Below, piece after piece: positions 1-11,161 of a stretch of 64,000 nt of DNA. Numbering within the stretch: position 1 is the stretch's first letter; each line of letters opens with the position of its first letter. The position numbers were made by a program, and so were the translations under genes. The stretch lies in the NCBI RefSeq assembly GCF_035046485.1, contig NC_085137.1:503429187-503493186 (forward strand), written 5' to 3'. Source of the stretch: Aedes albopictus. Taxonomy: Eukaryota; Arthropoda; Insecta; Diptera; Culicidae. The notes under the pieces were generated by a model that was not told the DNA's origin, did no database searches, and saw only the letters and a list, made by a program, of their open reading frames with translations.

Positions 1-70
1 TTACCAATCATCACCATCACAATCATCATTATTTCCAACCAGCTTCTTTGCCACTTTCATTTCAATTTTC

Positions 71-924
71 TCTTATCTCTTATCTCTTATCTCTTATCTC
101 TTATCTCTTATCTCTTATCTCTTATCTCTTATCTCTTATCTCTTATCTCTTATCTCTTATCTCTTATCTCTTATCTCTTATCTCTTATCTCTTATCTCTT
201 ATCTCTTATCTCTTATCTCTTATCTCTTATCTCTTATCTCTTATCTCTTATCTCTTATCTCTTATCTCTTATCTCTTATCTCTTATCTCTTATCTCTTAT
301 CTCTTATCTCTTATCTCTTATCTCTTATCTCTTATCTCTTATCTCTTATCTCTTATCTCTTATCTCTTATCTCTTATCTCTTATCTCTTATCTCTTATCT
401 CTTATCTCTTATCTCTTATCTCTTATCTCTTATCTCTTATCTCTTATCTCTTATCTCTTATCTCTTATCTCTTATCTCTTATCTCTTATCTCATATCTCA
501 TATCTCATATCTCTTATCTCTTATCTCTTATCTCTTATCTCTTATCTCTTATCTCTTATCTCTTATCTCTTATCTCTTATCTCTTATCTCTTATCTCTTA
601 TCTCTTATCTCTTATCTCTTATCTCTTATCTCTTATCTCTTATCTCTTATCTCTTATCTCTTATCTCTTATCTCTTATCTCTTATCTCTTATCTCTTATC
701 TCTTATCTCTTATCTCTTATCTCTTATCTCTTATCTCTTATCTCTTATCTCTTATCTCTTATCTCTTATCTCTTATCTCTTATCTCTTATCTCTTATCTC
801 TTATCTCTTATCTCTTATCTCTTATCTCTTATCTCTTATCTCTTATCTCTTATCTCTTATCTCTTATCTCTTATCTCTTATCTCTTATCTCTTATCTCTT
901 ATCTCTTATCTTTTATCTCTTATC
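71..924. repeat. Heptamer satellite (TCTTATC)n, about 122 copies
   Basis: An almost perfect tandem run of the 7-mer TCTTATC covers about 854 bp. The only obvious variants are three consecutive TCATATC units near 491-511 and a few changed units at the right edge. Because 7 is not a multiple of 3, the frame reads as a 7-residue protein repeat (LISYLLS) with no stop, which gives a spurious long open frame running to about position 1508. I see no sign that this is a gene. Confidence 0.97.
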
Positions 925-1295
925 ATCATCTTTCATCTCTCATCACTTATCATTTCTCATCTTTCATCTATTATCTTTCATTTCTTATCTCTCATTTCTC
1001 ATCTCTAATCTCATCTCACGCACCTTTCAACTCTCATCCCTCATATCTAACCATCATTATGTTTATCATTATCATCACTATCTCTGATCCTCATTTCTCA
1101 TCACTTATCTCTCATCTCAGACCTCTCATTTGTCACCTCTCAACTCTCATTGCCCATCACCCATTCACCTTTCAATTCTCATGCCTTATCTCTCACTTCT
1201 CATCAATAATATCTCATCTCTCATCCCACATCATTTATATCTCACATGTAATATCTCTCATCTCCTTTCTGAACTCTCATCACCCAGGTTCCCTT
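925..1295. repeat. Decayed pyrimidine-rich flank of the heptamer satellite
   Basis: The sequence continues as imperfect TCTCATC / TCACTTATC words for about 370 bp. It looks like an older, mutated edge of the neighbouring satellite. No gene signal is visible. Confidence 0.75.
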
Positions 1296-1299
1296 GCGC

Positions 1300-2450
1300 A
1301 TTCCTCCAGAAATCCATTCAGGAATTTTCGTATGAGCGATGAGAAACTCCTGCAGGAATTTCTGAAGAAACTCTTGGTGAAATTTCTTAAGGAGCTCTTG
1401 GAGGACTTTCCAAAACAACTGCTGGATGAATTTTCGAAGACACTCCTGGAGAAATTCCCGAAAGAACTCGTAAAGTTCCTCTATGCGTTCGTTCGGGAAT
1501 TTCTTTAGGAGCACCATTGAGAAGTCTTCCAGGAGTTATCTTGGAAATTCCTCCTGAACAAAATTTGAGAATCTATCCATAAGTTTTTTATTTCAAAATG
1601 TCAAATCAGGAATCACTCCGAAGTTTTAAATACTCTTCCAGAAGTTGTTCCACGAGTTTTTTAGAGAATTTCTTTATGAATTCTCTAACGGATATGCTCG
1701 ATATTATTTCCAGGAGTTCGTTCCGTTTTAATTTTTATTTTCGTGTATTTTAACTAATGTTAAATTTACACTTCGTTCGGAAACTCCTCCGGAAGCTTCT
1801 TCGGGATTTTTTCTAAGATTTCCAAGACGTCTTATGACACTTGCTCCAGGATTTCTATTGGGAATACCTTCAGGAGTATCTTTGACAGATACTCCGAGAG
1901 TTCTTTCCGGAGTTCATCAAGGAGTGAATTCTTCAGTAGTTTTGATTGCTTTATAAGTTCATACTTGTATTCCTTCATGCATTTCTTCAAACAATTATGA
2001 AGGATTTCTCCCATAAATATTGTCATATTTTTCCAGGAGTTTCTATGAGATTTAGTCGAAACTTCTTCTATGAATTTCTATAGAAATTCTAGAAGAAACT
2101 TTATAAAATTTATGAAGATAAAAATATCTTCTAAAAGAATTTTCAGCAGTTATCCCAGCAGGAATTTCTGGTAGATAACCTGAATGAATTTCTGAAGAAA
2201 TTTCTAGTAGAATCCCTGTAGAAATCTTAGGAAGCATTTTTGACTGAATCCCAAGAAGGCAATCTGGAGATATCTCAGGGAAATTCTTGAAGTAATCATA
2301 GGAGGAATTTCTCAAGAACTTCCTAGGACGAACTTCTCTGGAAACCCTTGGTGAAACTCATGAAAAAAATCATTAAAATCATTAATTTATAGGAAAATTC
2401 CTGAAAGAAGTCTGTGGACGGATTTCTAAAAATAAAACTGTAGGAATACC
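1300..2450. repeat. Degenerate 12-bp repeat field (GAAATTCCTGGA-like)
   Basis: Successive 12-nt words such as GAAATTTCTGAA, GAAACTCTTGGT and GACACTCCTGGA follow one another with heavy divergence. The unit is nearly self-complementary, so both strands read alike. When stops are absent the 12-nt period translates into amphipathic strings rich in L, F, K and E; open frames here are therefore artefacts. The same repeat recurs in at least seven other blocks of the window. Confidence 0.8.
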
Positions 2451-2990
2451 TGGGGAACCGCATAGATAAACATTGTTACGTTTGTAAATTGTTGTGAACA
2501 TTTTGTCTGTTTATTTTGTATGTTTTACTAAGGTTTGTACATTTGTCCCTGAAATTTAATGTGCATTTGTAGCGCTCCAAAAATTTCAGGAGCGATCCAG
2601 TACAAAACGCACAAGCCGTCCCCTAACACGGACATCAAATTGTAGACGGTCTTGTGTTGTTGCCCGAATCTGGATGCCCCTTTAGGATTAGAAATTCCTA
2701 GACCAAAACAAGCTATGAATGCCGCAACAGATGCTGCGAACTAAAAGGCGAACTGCCAGAAAAAATACGATTACAGGATTGACTGATGGACCAAGAACAA
2801 AATGAAACCTCGTCATCCTGGGTTCGGACTTAGTTATCTATTTGGATAACTGGGCACAATTTATGTTATGTGTTGCATGTTTGTGTTTTGTGCATTTGTA
2901 ATGTTCCATTTTGTTTTTCGTATCTAAGTTCCCAGACGTGGGGCCCGATACGGAAAATAAAATGTGCATTTATGAGGTTCCAATGTACCT
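2451..2990. other. Unclassified stretch between 12-bp repeat fields
   Basis: About 540 bp with T/G-rich words (TTTGTATGTTT, GTGCATTTGTA) and a more complex centre near 2560-2850. It has no long open frame and no terminal repeats I can pair. It could be an old transposon tail inside the array. Confidence 0.4.
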
Positions 2991-4215
2991 TTTGTTACAA
3001 CATCTGCAAAGATTCATTAAAAAAATGCCCTTGAAATATTTCTGCAGCAAATTCCGTAGAAATTCTTTGGAAATTTCTTAAAGAATCAGTGCAGGAATAA
3101 CTCCTATATATTCTAAGAGAAAATGTTGGAAAAATATCTGCCGGAATACATAAAATAAATCGTGATTGAATCTTTGCATGAACTCCTGCAGGTATCTCTG
3201 AAGGAATTCCTGCCTGTAATGCAACAGTCTTTGGGGGAATTCCTGTTGGATTTTCGGGATGAATCCCTGATGAAAATTTTGCATACATTCATGTGGACAT
3301 TTTAAACGGGATCCCTGAATAAGTCCCTGGTGGACTGAAGAAATACCTGAACAAATTTCTGAAGGAAAATTCTGAAGAAACTACTGGAAGAGTTTATTAA
3401 AGAATCTTTGAGAGATTTTCTAAAGAAATCCCTGTGTAATTATCCGATAGTTTGATAATTCAATCTCTAGAAAAAGTACCTGAATGAACCCTCGAATCTT
3501 TCCAAAAGAATTTCTGGCATTAAAATCAGCATGTCTTAAAATTTCTTTCGGGAATTCTCCTGAAAAATCCTTAGGAATTTACACCATTAGTCCTTTTGGT
3601 AATTCCTTAAGGAGTTTTTGCTGGTATATCCCCACGAATGCTTTCGGAAATATCTTCAAAATTCCTCTCAGAAATTCTTTTAACAGTATATTTGGATATT
3701 ATTTCTGGAGTTGTGTCGGGAATTTTTCCAGGAGATCCTTTGAAAATTTTTCCAGGAGTTTCTTGGAGAATTCTTTCAAGAATTTCATCAGGGTTTGTCT
3801 AGGGGAAACTTCCACGAGGTTTCGCGTATTTTACATGATTTTTTTTCGGGAATTCTACCAAGGGCTTGACCAAGAGTTCCTTCGAGAATGTCTTCTGTAA
3901 CTTGAGAATTTCCTCAAGATATGTCATTGGGAATTCTTTCAGACGTTCTATAGTATTAGTTAAAGTAGCTTATAAGAAATTCTTCCATCTTCACGGATTT
4001 CTTCGAGATTTTCACTACTAGTTCTTAAACGAAATCCCATATGTTCGATATCATTTCCAGGAGTTCGTCCAGTATCTCCTCTAGCAGTTCGTTTGGAAAA
4101 TCTTCCGGAAATTTCGTCGGGAATTTCGCCAAGATTTCCAAGAAGTTTTTATGGCAACTTTTTCAGGATTTCTTTCAGCAATACCTTCAGGATTATCTAC
4201 AGAAAAAGAGGCTTT
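2991..4215. repeat. Degenerate 12-bp repeat field, second block
   Basis: Same GGAATTCCTGAA-type words as 1300-2450, changing apparent strand around 3500. The 138-codon open frame at 3484-3900 has the low-complexity F/S/N/K composition of this repeat and is not a gene. Confidence 0.78.
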
Positions 4216-5011
4216 TGGTGAAAATAAAGCGTCTGACACGAAAATAGTGACCAAGTCACTAAACAGTGACTCGCTACCAGGCCTATCTATGGCTCTTACT
4301 TTGTCCGTTGTACATCGTTGATTTTTAACTTTTTCAAAAAGGCTTTCAGCCAGACATCATCGGTTCACCTCTCCGAGGTCACTTTTCTATAGACTTCATT
4401 AATGTTTATATTACTCGATTAAGTACAATTTCGTAGCTTAAAAAAATGCTACTAGTTTTGTTTAAGATACAATAATAGTTTGTTAATGCATCTGGGCATC
4501 TGGGCAGTGGCTGGTACTTTGGGCACTTTTTGGCTATTACTCAGTCAATTCCAAACCAATTGACTTGAAATTATGTACACGATTAGACACTATACGTATC
4601 CCACCGCGTTCCAAAAATTATACCAATTGGTTCAACATTGACATTTATCCAAGGTTGCTATTATTCACGTTGTGTTGGTAATTTGTTGGGCTTGTTTGGC
4701 CAAATAATTGTCATGTCTAACCCAACAAACATTTTGGCTGTACAAGAGTGGAACAAACCACTCTTAAGCAAACTTTAGCTTAAGAAACTGTTGTTAAGCT
4801 AGTTCTGTTTCTTGGGAATGGGACCTTGAGTTGTAGCAGAAAAGTGCCCAAAATAGAAGCCCTGCCGAGATGGCTCCACTTCTTTATTAGTTCTAATCCA
4901 CAAAATGCGTGTCATTTCGGGTGTGATATCATCATCAATCAACCCAAGGATACCTTGGATACGACGCCGATGGACATGAGCCATTTTACGAAACGACAAC
5001 AGTGTTGATAA
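4216..5011. other. Unclassified intergenic or intronic DNA
   Basis: About 800 bp with no open frame worth keeping. A direct doublet GCATCTGGGCATCTGGGCAG lies near 4490. Local dyads CAAGAGTGG...CCACTCTT and CTTTAGCTTAAG lie near 4740-4790. No terminal repeats or TSDs were found. Confidence 0.4.
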
Positions 5012-5016
5012 TGATA

Positions 5017-5355
5017 TCACAGAGAACAGACATTTAAGCTCGAACAAAAATACGTCGAAATCGTGTGTAAAGGATTTAAGTGTACCTCAACGCCACCAAC
5101 GGAGACTGCCCCACTTATAAAGTCGACTTGACCCCACGATGGCAGTGTTCATCGTTAAAATACACTAGCCCACAAAGCGACACGAGCGCCAAACGGCCAA
5201 AAAACGGCGAGCACTGGAAACAAATATGACAACACAACAATGTAAGTGATGGGACGCTAGCGCCGCGCAACGGGAGCATAACCACATACTCTGATATGAC
5301 CGTTACAAAGTTTTACACAAGGCAGAAAGCGAAGATAGACGTCTGTTCTCTGTGA
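5017..5355. mobile_element. TCACAGAG-family DNA element, copy 1 (339 bp)
   Basis: Terminal inverted repeats (TIRs) TCACAGAGAACAGAC at 5017-5031 and its complement at 5341-5355. Flanked by TGATA at 5012-5016 and 5356-5360, a 5-bp TSD. The interior is non-coding and differs from copies 2 and 3 apart from the ends. The right TSD is shared with the next element, so the two sit head to tail with only TGATA between them. A 5-bp TSD does not fit hAT, mariner or piggyBac; the superfamily is undetermined. Confidence 0.88.
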
Positions 5356-5360
5356 TGATA

Positions 5361-6112
5361 TCACAGAGAACAGACATCCAGGCTAGAACAAATTTCATTC
5401 AGAAAGTTATGTAAGGATTTGTATTTTCACTTGACTGCCCATAACTGCATAACAGTCACATTCGACAAAAGTAGGCATGGGAGAAAATGGAGTTTAAAGT
5501 TTGCAACATGCGGTAGTATGGAGACGAAACGAAATTTCAAAAATTTGACAATAATTCAAAATTAATCCTATTGCAATGAAATTTTCTACAGCTCTTCTTG
5601 TATGCTGGACGAACAGTCACAAAAATAATCAGACCATAATATGATTGATGGTACGCTATGGGGCCAGTAAGTATTTCCAGTGTGACTGTTATGCGGTTAC
5701 ATTCATGAATATTAGCTAATGAGACAAAACGACTTGGTATTTGTTTCACATTTTACAGAACATACTTATAAAGTTCATTTGGGTAGATGAAAGTATTGAT
5801 GATTAGGAGATGATCCCCAGTATTAACTCAATATTGGCAAAAACTGCAAATGTTACAATTATGCAGTTATGGGCAGTTGAGTAAGGTTACAACCCAATAC
5901 ACTACAACAACACTAACGCCGCCATATTGCCACAGTCAGTGGTGAATTGAAACATTTTAAGTGGTGAATAAAATTAGTATGGGAAACTTTTACACTTTTT
6001 ACTTTTAACCGATTACAGCGCCAGAATTTGGCCACCTGTGTTGCCGATTTAAAATGGTCGTTAAATTCCTTACACAGTTTCGGAACTGGACTTGGATGTC
6101 TGTTCTCTGTGA
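5361..6112. mobile_element. TCACAGAG-family DNA element, copy 2 (interrupted)
   Basis: TIRs TCACAGAGAACAGACATCCA at 5361 and its complement ending at 6112, flanked by TGATA at 5356-5360 and 6113-6117. Subterminal sequence on both sides matches copy 3 at 60177-60875, which lies in reverse orientation. The interior is split by a 442-bp nested element. Non-coding, so presumably mobilised in trans. Confidence 0.88.
5435..5876. mobile_element. Nested MITE with CTGCCCATAA ends, TSD TTGA
   Basis: TIRs CTGCCCATAACTGCATAA at 5435 and its complement ending at 5876; TTGA duplicated at 5431-5434 and 5877-5880. The related copy of the host element (60177-60875, reverse complement) reads ACTTGAGTG at the equivalent position. 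That is an empty site, confirming both the insertion and the 4-bp TSD. Non-coding, 442 bp. Confidence 0.87.
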
Positions 6113-6323
6113 TGATATTGATACTCATGTCAAAACTTCATTCATTCATTCAAAGTGGGTCATAAAATGGCCTATTATTTGTTGTTGTTTTTCAAAGTGT
6201 AGTTCAAAAAAGTTTGATGTTGATTTTTATTTGCGGCTATCTTAGTCATGTTGATGTTGAGGATATTTGGACGTCTAAAAAAACAGAAAAAAAACAAAAG
6301 AAATTTGTTGAATCTGCATAGAA

Positions 6324-6329
6324 TTTATT
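6324..6329 (-). terminator. Poly(A) signal AATAAA for the 6371-6643 reading frame
   Basis: AATAAA on the minus strand, about 42 bp past the stop codon of the 90-codon frame at 6371-6643. A T-rich tract follows on that strand. Position and spacing fit a real 3' end. Confidence 0.55.
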
Positions 6330-6370
6330 CAAACATCCAAAAATATCATTACATCTTTAACTTCAGTAAT

Positions 6371-6643
6371 CTATCCTTCGGATCGTCGCTGCCCGGATGT
6401 CCCCGGAAACGTCGGCACCGGTGGTGACTTCGGTGGTTCATTGACGAGCTCTCCCAGTATGTCAATCACCCTGCGACCATCGTCCGACCGGATTGGACTC
6501 AACCCTCGGCCCTGCCGTTCCATGTCCGCCACCGTCCGTTTGGTTACTTCCTTCTGCGGCTCCGAAACGAGAATGTTGCCATACTTGCGCTTCAGTTGGG
6601 AAGAATTGTGCTGGGACATTTCGTTGCTTCGTTCGCGGGGCAT
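6371..6643 (-). CDS. Small 90-residue protein, function unknown
   Basis: A minus-strand frame opens with ATG in a favourable context (aaATGcc) and encodes about 90 residues, starting MPRERSNEMSQ. It ends after a Pro-rich stretch (PPKSPPVPTFPG) and a basic tail. Composition is mixed and GC-rich against an AT-rich background, unlike the repeat artefacts around it. A possible nuclear-type basic patch (QLKRKYG) lies near residue 17. There is no transmembrane segment or signal peptide. A poly(A) signal follows at 6324-6329. I do not recognise the family. Upstream the frame stays open for 15 codons with no ATG, so this could be the last exon of a spliced gene: the sequence before it has possible acceptors ending in AG. 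It could also be a retroposed copy. Moderately sure that it is coding. Confidence 0.5.
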   Translation of the reverse strand: MPRERSNEMSQHNSSQLKRKYGNILVSEPQKEVTKRTVADMERQGRGLSPIRSDDGRRVIDILGELVNEPPKSPPVPTFPGTSGQRRSEG

Positions 6644-6699
6644 TTCTATTGCGGGAAAATGTGACACGAGACCTGACTGGACCTGCAACTTTAATCATG

Positions 6700-7654
6700 A
6701 CATCATGACCTGCTTAGATTTAACATTTAGCCATATAAATAAAAATTGGCTTTAGAGTAGTCTGACCTAGGTCCTAGGATGGTCTCACAGCAAATTGAAA
6801 ACTACTGTTCGATAACTCTTAGAAATTTGAAGATGTCGAAAATAGTTATTTATGCAACAAAATGCAACGAATTTTGCAACAAATTGCACACATTTTATCT
6901 GAATTGATCCTAAACGTTTGTACGGCGGAGTGCACATCCGCATTCGACCGCCGTCGATTATGTTAGGACTTCTCACGGAATGTCATAACACCCATCATCA
7001 ACACGGGCAGAGGTCGGTCTCCAGTGGTCACCAAAATGATGCTGCCAAAATTGAATATGTATGCCATAATTTTAAGAGTCGCCGTCGGTCGGCCCCCCTC
7101 GACTAGCTATTTGAACCCCCTCGCAGTCGCATTTTTAATCAATTTCTTCTCCTATCTGTCAGTCGGTCGGTCGGTCAGCTGGGGTCCTATACTCTGAAGT
7201 CTGAACACAACGGGTATCGTGTGCCGAGGCTAAATGGTGTTGGCATTTTCTTCAGTTCCGTTGTTCCGCAGGTGGTGGCGGCGCGGTGGCGGTAGCTGCC
7301 AGTGGCGCGGAAGAAAGTTGTGTCACCTATTATGTGCTGATGCCGATGCCGGTCAGACCTATTGCAAAATGTGGGTCTCTGTCTCTCTCTGTTTGTGGTA
7401 TCTTGTGCTACAGACGACTGGCTGGGACCGCTGCTGGTTGCTGCTGCTGTGGTACAATATAAGCAGTAGGTGAGTGGCCCATGTTTGTAGATGAGGAATT
7501 GGCAGCCTCTTTGGTATGCGCTAAGCTCAAATGGTTTGTCACGGGGATCAACATTGTTGATTTAATGGAGTGACGCTGGTTAAATTAGTTAACCTTTCGG
7601 AATGACATTGTGTCTTGTTGCAGGGAGAGTTCGTTACTCCACACCACATCAATT
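6700..7654. other. Unclassified DNA with short GGTC microsatellite
   Basis: About 950 bp. It contains a (GGTC)n run near 7160-7178 and a GC-rich GGTGGCGG-type patch at 7270-7300. It is more complex than the repeat fields and may hold host regulatory sequence, but no exon with clear splice sites is visible. Confidence 0.35.
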
Positions 7655-7668
7655 TAAGATATTATTTT

Positions 7669-7933
7669 CCTCCTCTCCTCTCTTCTTCTTGGCGTAACGT
7701 CCTCACTGGGACAAAGCCTGCTTCTCAGCTTTTAACTGAGAGCTTCCTCTGCCAATGACCATTTTGCATGTGTATATCGTGTGGCAGGCACGAAGATACT
7801 CTATGCCCAGGGAAGTCAAGGAAATTTCCTTTACGAAAAGATCCTGGACCGACCGGGAATCGAACCCGTCACCCTCAGCATGGTCATGCTGAATACCCGT
7901 GCGTTTACCGCCTCGGCTATATGAGCCCCCCTA
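7669..7933 (-). mobile_element. Feilai-like tRNA-derived SINE, copy 1
   Basis: Reads on the minus strand from a tRNA-like head (A-box-like TAGCCGAGGCGG, B-box GGTTCGATTCC) through a unique body to a tail made of GAA-type triplets. A perfect 14-bp TSD TAAGATATTATTTT flanks it at 7655-7668 and 7934-7947. The same SINE recurs at 11586-11868 and, decayed, near 29581-29853. The Feilai name rests on memory of that Aedes family (tRNA head, triplet tail). Confidence 0.85.
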
Positions 7934-8039
7934 TAAGATATTATTTTATCTAACATAAATCCTAAGGAAATCCTTCAATACTCTCGAATCCTGTATAAAT
8001 TAAATTATATTTATAAAAGATTAAATGACGTTATGAAAA

Positions 8040-8910
8040 TAAATTACAAGTTCACTTCTTTAGGAACTTTTGGAGAAATTTCCGAATGATCTCCTGTAGA
8101 AATTCCAGAGAAAAATCCTGAGAACACCTTGAACTCCTTGACAAATTCCCGAAAGAACTCTCGGAGAATTTGTCAAAACAACTGCTGGAGAAATTGAGAA
8201 TTCCGCAAAGGAACTCTTGGATTCTCAACAGAACTTCAGGAGAAAATCTCGAAGGAACTTCTGGAAGATTTCTTGAATAAAGTTTTGGAAGAATACACGA
8301 AACAACTCCTGGTAAACATATCTCAAAAACACCGGAAAAGCTTCGTAAAAGAACTCATTGAGAAATTTCCAAAGAAAGTCATGGACGAACGGCTGGTGAA
8401 ACTTCCAAACCAACTTTGCAAAAATCCGGAGTAATTCTGAAAGCAAACGAAGATATTCCTCGAAGCATTCCAGAAGGAACTTTTGTTGGGATTCCTTCCG
8501 TAATTTATCCTATCGTATTCCGTTGGAAAAATTTCCTGGAAGATATCTCAAAGAAAGTACTGAAGAAATTACATAAACCAGTAAAACTTTTGAAGAAATT
8601 CTCTAATAAAATAACAAAATTTCTGAAAGAATTTTAGAATTTATTCCTAGAGAAATACTCAAAAGAATGCTTGATCGAATTGATAATAGAAATAGAAACA
8701 CAAGAACTCTGGCAGCAATTCACAAAAGAACTCCAGGATGTTCAGAGAAAATTTTAAAATAAACTTTTTTAATAATTTTCCAAAAAACTTAACTAAAAGT
8801 CTCCAAAAAAAAAACTAAAATTCACTTTTGAAGGAATTTTTGGATAAATTCTCGAAGGACTTCCTGGGGAAATTTCTGAAAGATATCCTGAGAATACTGC
8901 GAATATATAC
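8040..8910. repeat. Degenerate 12-bp repeat field, third block
   Basis: Words like GAACTCTTGGAG, GAAATTTCCAAA and GGAACTTCTGGA dominate. The short open frames here (73-codon frames on both strands) have the biased composition of the repeat and are not genes. Confidence 0.75.
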
Positions 8911-9315
8911 TCCTTGACAAATGACGATTTTCTGAAAAACATTGCCAAAATGTAAAGAAAATGTATTTATTCTCTCCCCGTTAGTTATCCTGCGCATCCC
9001 TCGGTTTTCGTCAGTTGTAGGCTCATTCAATCTCAGGGGGCGACACTAGTTTTGCCAGCAAATTATTCGTCATATTTTTTTTTATTAAAATGCTTACAAC
9101 TTTTTAATAGGTAAATCAAATTCGCTGAAAATGTATTTCTGAGTTACTTATATATTAAAGATTATTTGCTGAAACATTCAATGAAAACAGATCATAGTTC
9201 AAAAAGTTTTAGAACTTTTAGTAAAACTTTAGTAAAGATTGTTGAACAAATTTTAAAAACATAATATCCCAATATGTACTTGATGAAACGTCTCTATTTT
9301 TTTCTGTGTCACAGT
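8911..9315. other. Unclassified AT-rich stretch
   Basis: About 400 bp between the 12-bp field and the 1.7-kb palindrome. It has no open frame, dyad or TSD that I can support. Confidence 0.35.
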
Positions 9316-11003
9316 CAGTGCTGAAAAATTCATTTTGTCATATCTAAATTCAATCACCTACAGCTCATTTTAGAAGCTGAACCTGAGAATATGATATATG
9401 AAAAACTTGTGCGGCTAGACCAGTTCTGCAAGAAAGTCACGGAAAATCCGCTATTTTTCGAATATTTAGGGTAAACTAGCTGTACCCGGCAAACTTTGCC
9501 TTGCTTATTGCGTTTTTTGACGTTTCAAGTCCAAGTCCCCCAGTGCAAGACGTATAAAAAATCGATTGCCAAAAACTCTCTATTTCTCAATATTTTTGGC
9601 TCATAAACCTTCGTTGGGTGAAAACTAACAGAACAAAACACATGCAACCGAGATTGGTCGTTCCGTTCATGAGTTATGCGCGGTCCCACGTATGCCACTG
9701 CATTTTTATATATACAGCCATTCCATAGAAAAACGATATAGTGCATCTCCGATTGTCGTGAAACTTGGTGGGCTTGTAGTTCTTCGGAAATAATGAGACC
9801 CGCATTTTTTTATTTCGTCATTAGGGTGACCAATTTTCATATAGTGTGGTCCAAAAAATTAAAGTTTTTCAAAACTAAAAATTTTCAAAAAATCGTAACT
9901 TTTGAACCAGTTGACCGATTTGAAACTTCTTTTTATTTTGTTTGAAAACTATTGAATTGTAGTTTTCAGGAAAAATACGTTAAAATGTAAAAAGTACTAT
10001 AAAATATGCAAATATATTAGTTTTTTCACTTTGGATATTTGGCGTAACATATCAAAAAATCAGAGATGTATGTTTTTTAGTTTTTGAGATATGATTTTGT
10101 GAAAATTAAAGGTCAAATTTTTCCATACAAGACACTTTTTTAAATTTGATTATATTTTGATTCCTTATAATATTATGGGTACCAAAACCACCAGGAATCA
10201 CTTTAAAAAACAATACTGTGCTAGATACTGTGCATAGTTTTATGAGAATTTGCAATTTCAAGCAATTTTAGAGTAGCTAGTACTAAAATATATGACTCTA
10301 TATACAAAAAATCATATCTCAAAAACCAAACAACATACATTTCTGATTTTTTGATATGTTACGCCAAATTTTCTTGAATTTTCTGATAAAAATATAAAAC
10401 CAGGGTACCTCTTTGGTCCCGAGACCATGAAAACGTGAAAAAACTAATATATTTGCATATTTTATAGTACTCTTTACATTTTAGCCCCTTAACGCATTTT
10501 TCCTGAAAACTACAATTAAATAGCTTTCAAACAAAAAAAAAGTTTAAAATCGGTCAAATGGTTCAAAAGTTACGATTTTTAGAAAATTTATAGTTTTGAA
10601 AAACCTTGATTTTTTGGATAACCCTATATGAAAATTGGTCACCCTAATGACGAAATAAAAAAATGCGGGTATAATTATTTCCGAAGAACTACAAGCCCAC
10701 CAAGTTTCACGACAATCGGAGATGCACTATATCGTTTTTCTATGAAATGGCTGTATATAGATGTCACGGACTACCTTTTCGAAAAATGCAAATGATATTC
10801 ACGGTGAATATCATTTGGCATTTTTCAAAGGTAGTCCGTGACATTTACATTACATATTCGAAAAATATCGGGTTTTCCGTAGCTCTCTTGCAGAACTGGT
10901 CTAGCCGCACAAGTTTTTCATATGCCATATTCTCAGGTTCAGCTTTTAAAATGAGCTGTAGGTGGTTGAATTTAGATATGACGAAATGAAATTTTCAGCA
11001 CTG
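9316..11003. mobile_element. 1.69-kb palindromic fold-back element with CAGTGCTG ends
   Basis: Long inverted arms: 9316-9465 pairs with about 10855-11003, and 9720-9850 pairs with 10610-10745. Ends are CAGTGCTGAAAAT and its complement. Flanks GTCACAGT (9308-9315) and GTTCCAGT (11004-11011) match at 6 of 8 positions. CAG ends and an 8-bp TSD suggest hAT, with the TSD partly decayed. The left arm carries an extra block at about 9466-9715 (with CTGTACCCGGCAAACTTTGC), and the right arm carries a separate 84-bp hairpin. No transposase. A partial relative of the interior lies at 18345-18500. Confidence 0.8.
10761..10844. mobile_element. 84-bp hairpin nested in the right arm of the palindrome
   Basis: Two arms of about 40 bp (ATGTCACGGACTACC and complement) meet at a short centre near 10802 with only a few mismatches. 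It is absent from the equivalent point of the left arm, so it is either a tiny MITE insertion or an arm-specific gain. Confidence 0.7.
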
Positions 11004-11161
11004 GTTCCAGTTTATACCTAATATTTTCATATGCAGCTTTGTTGGAATTTTCACACTACCCGTCATAAGTACGGACTCACTTGAAAAAGTATTGCAACAC
11101 TCAGTTGAATATTGCATCACCCCCCAAAAAGTTTAGCATCACCTGAAAACTGCTAAATTGG

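Noticed and set aside
48..1508. 486-codon open frame with a leucine/serine/tyrosine repeat
   Set aside because: It is the heptamer satellite read in a frame that happens to lack stops, continuing into the 12-bp repeat field; there is no start context or domain.
3484..3900. 138-codon open frame
   Set aside because: Composition and 12-nt period show it is part of the degenerate repeat field.
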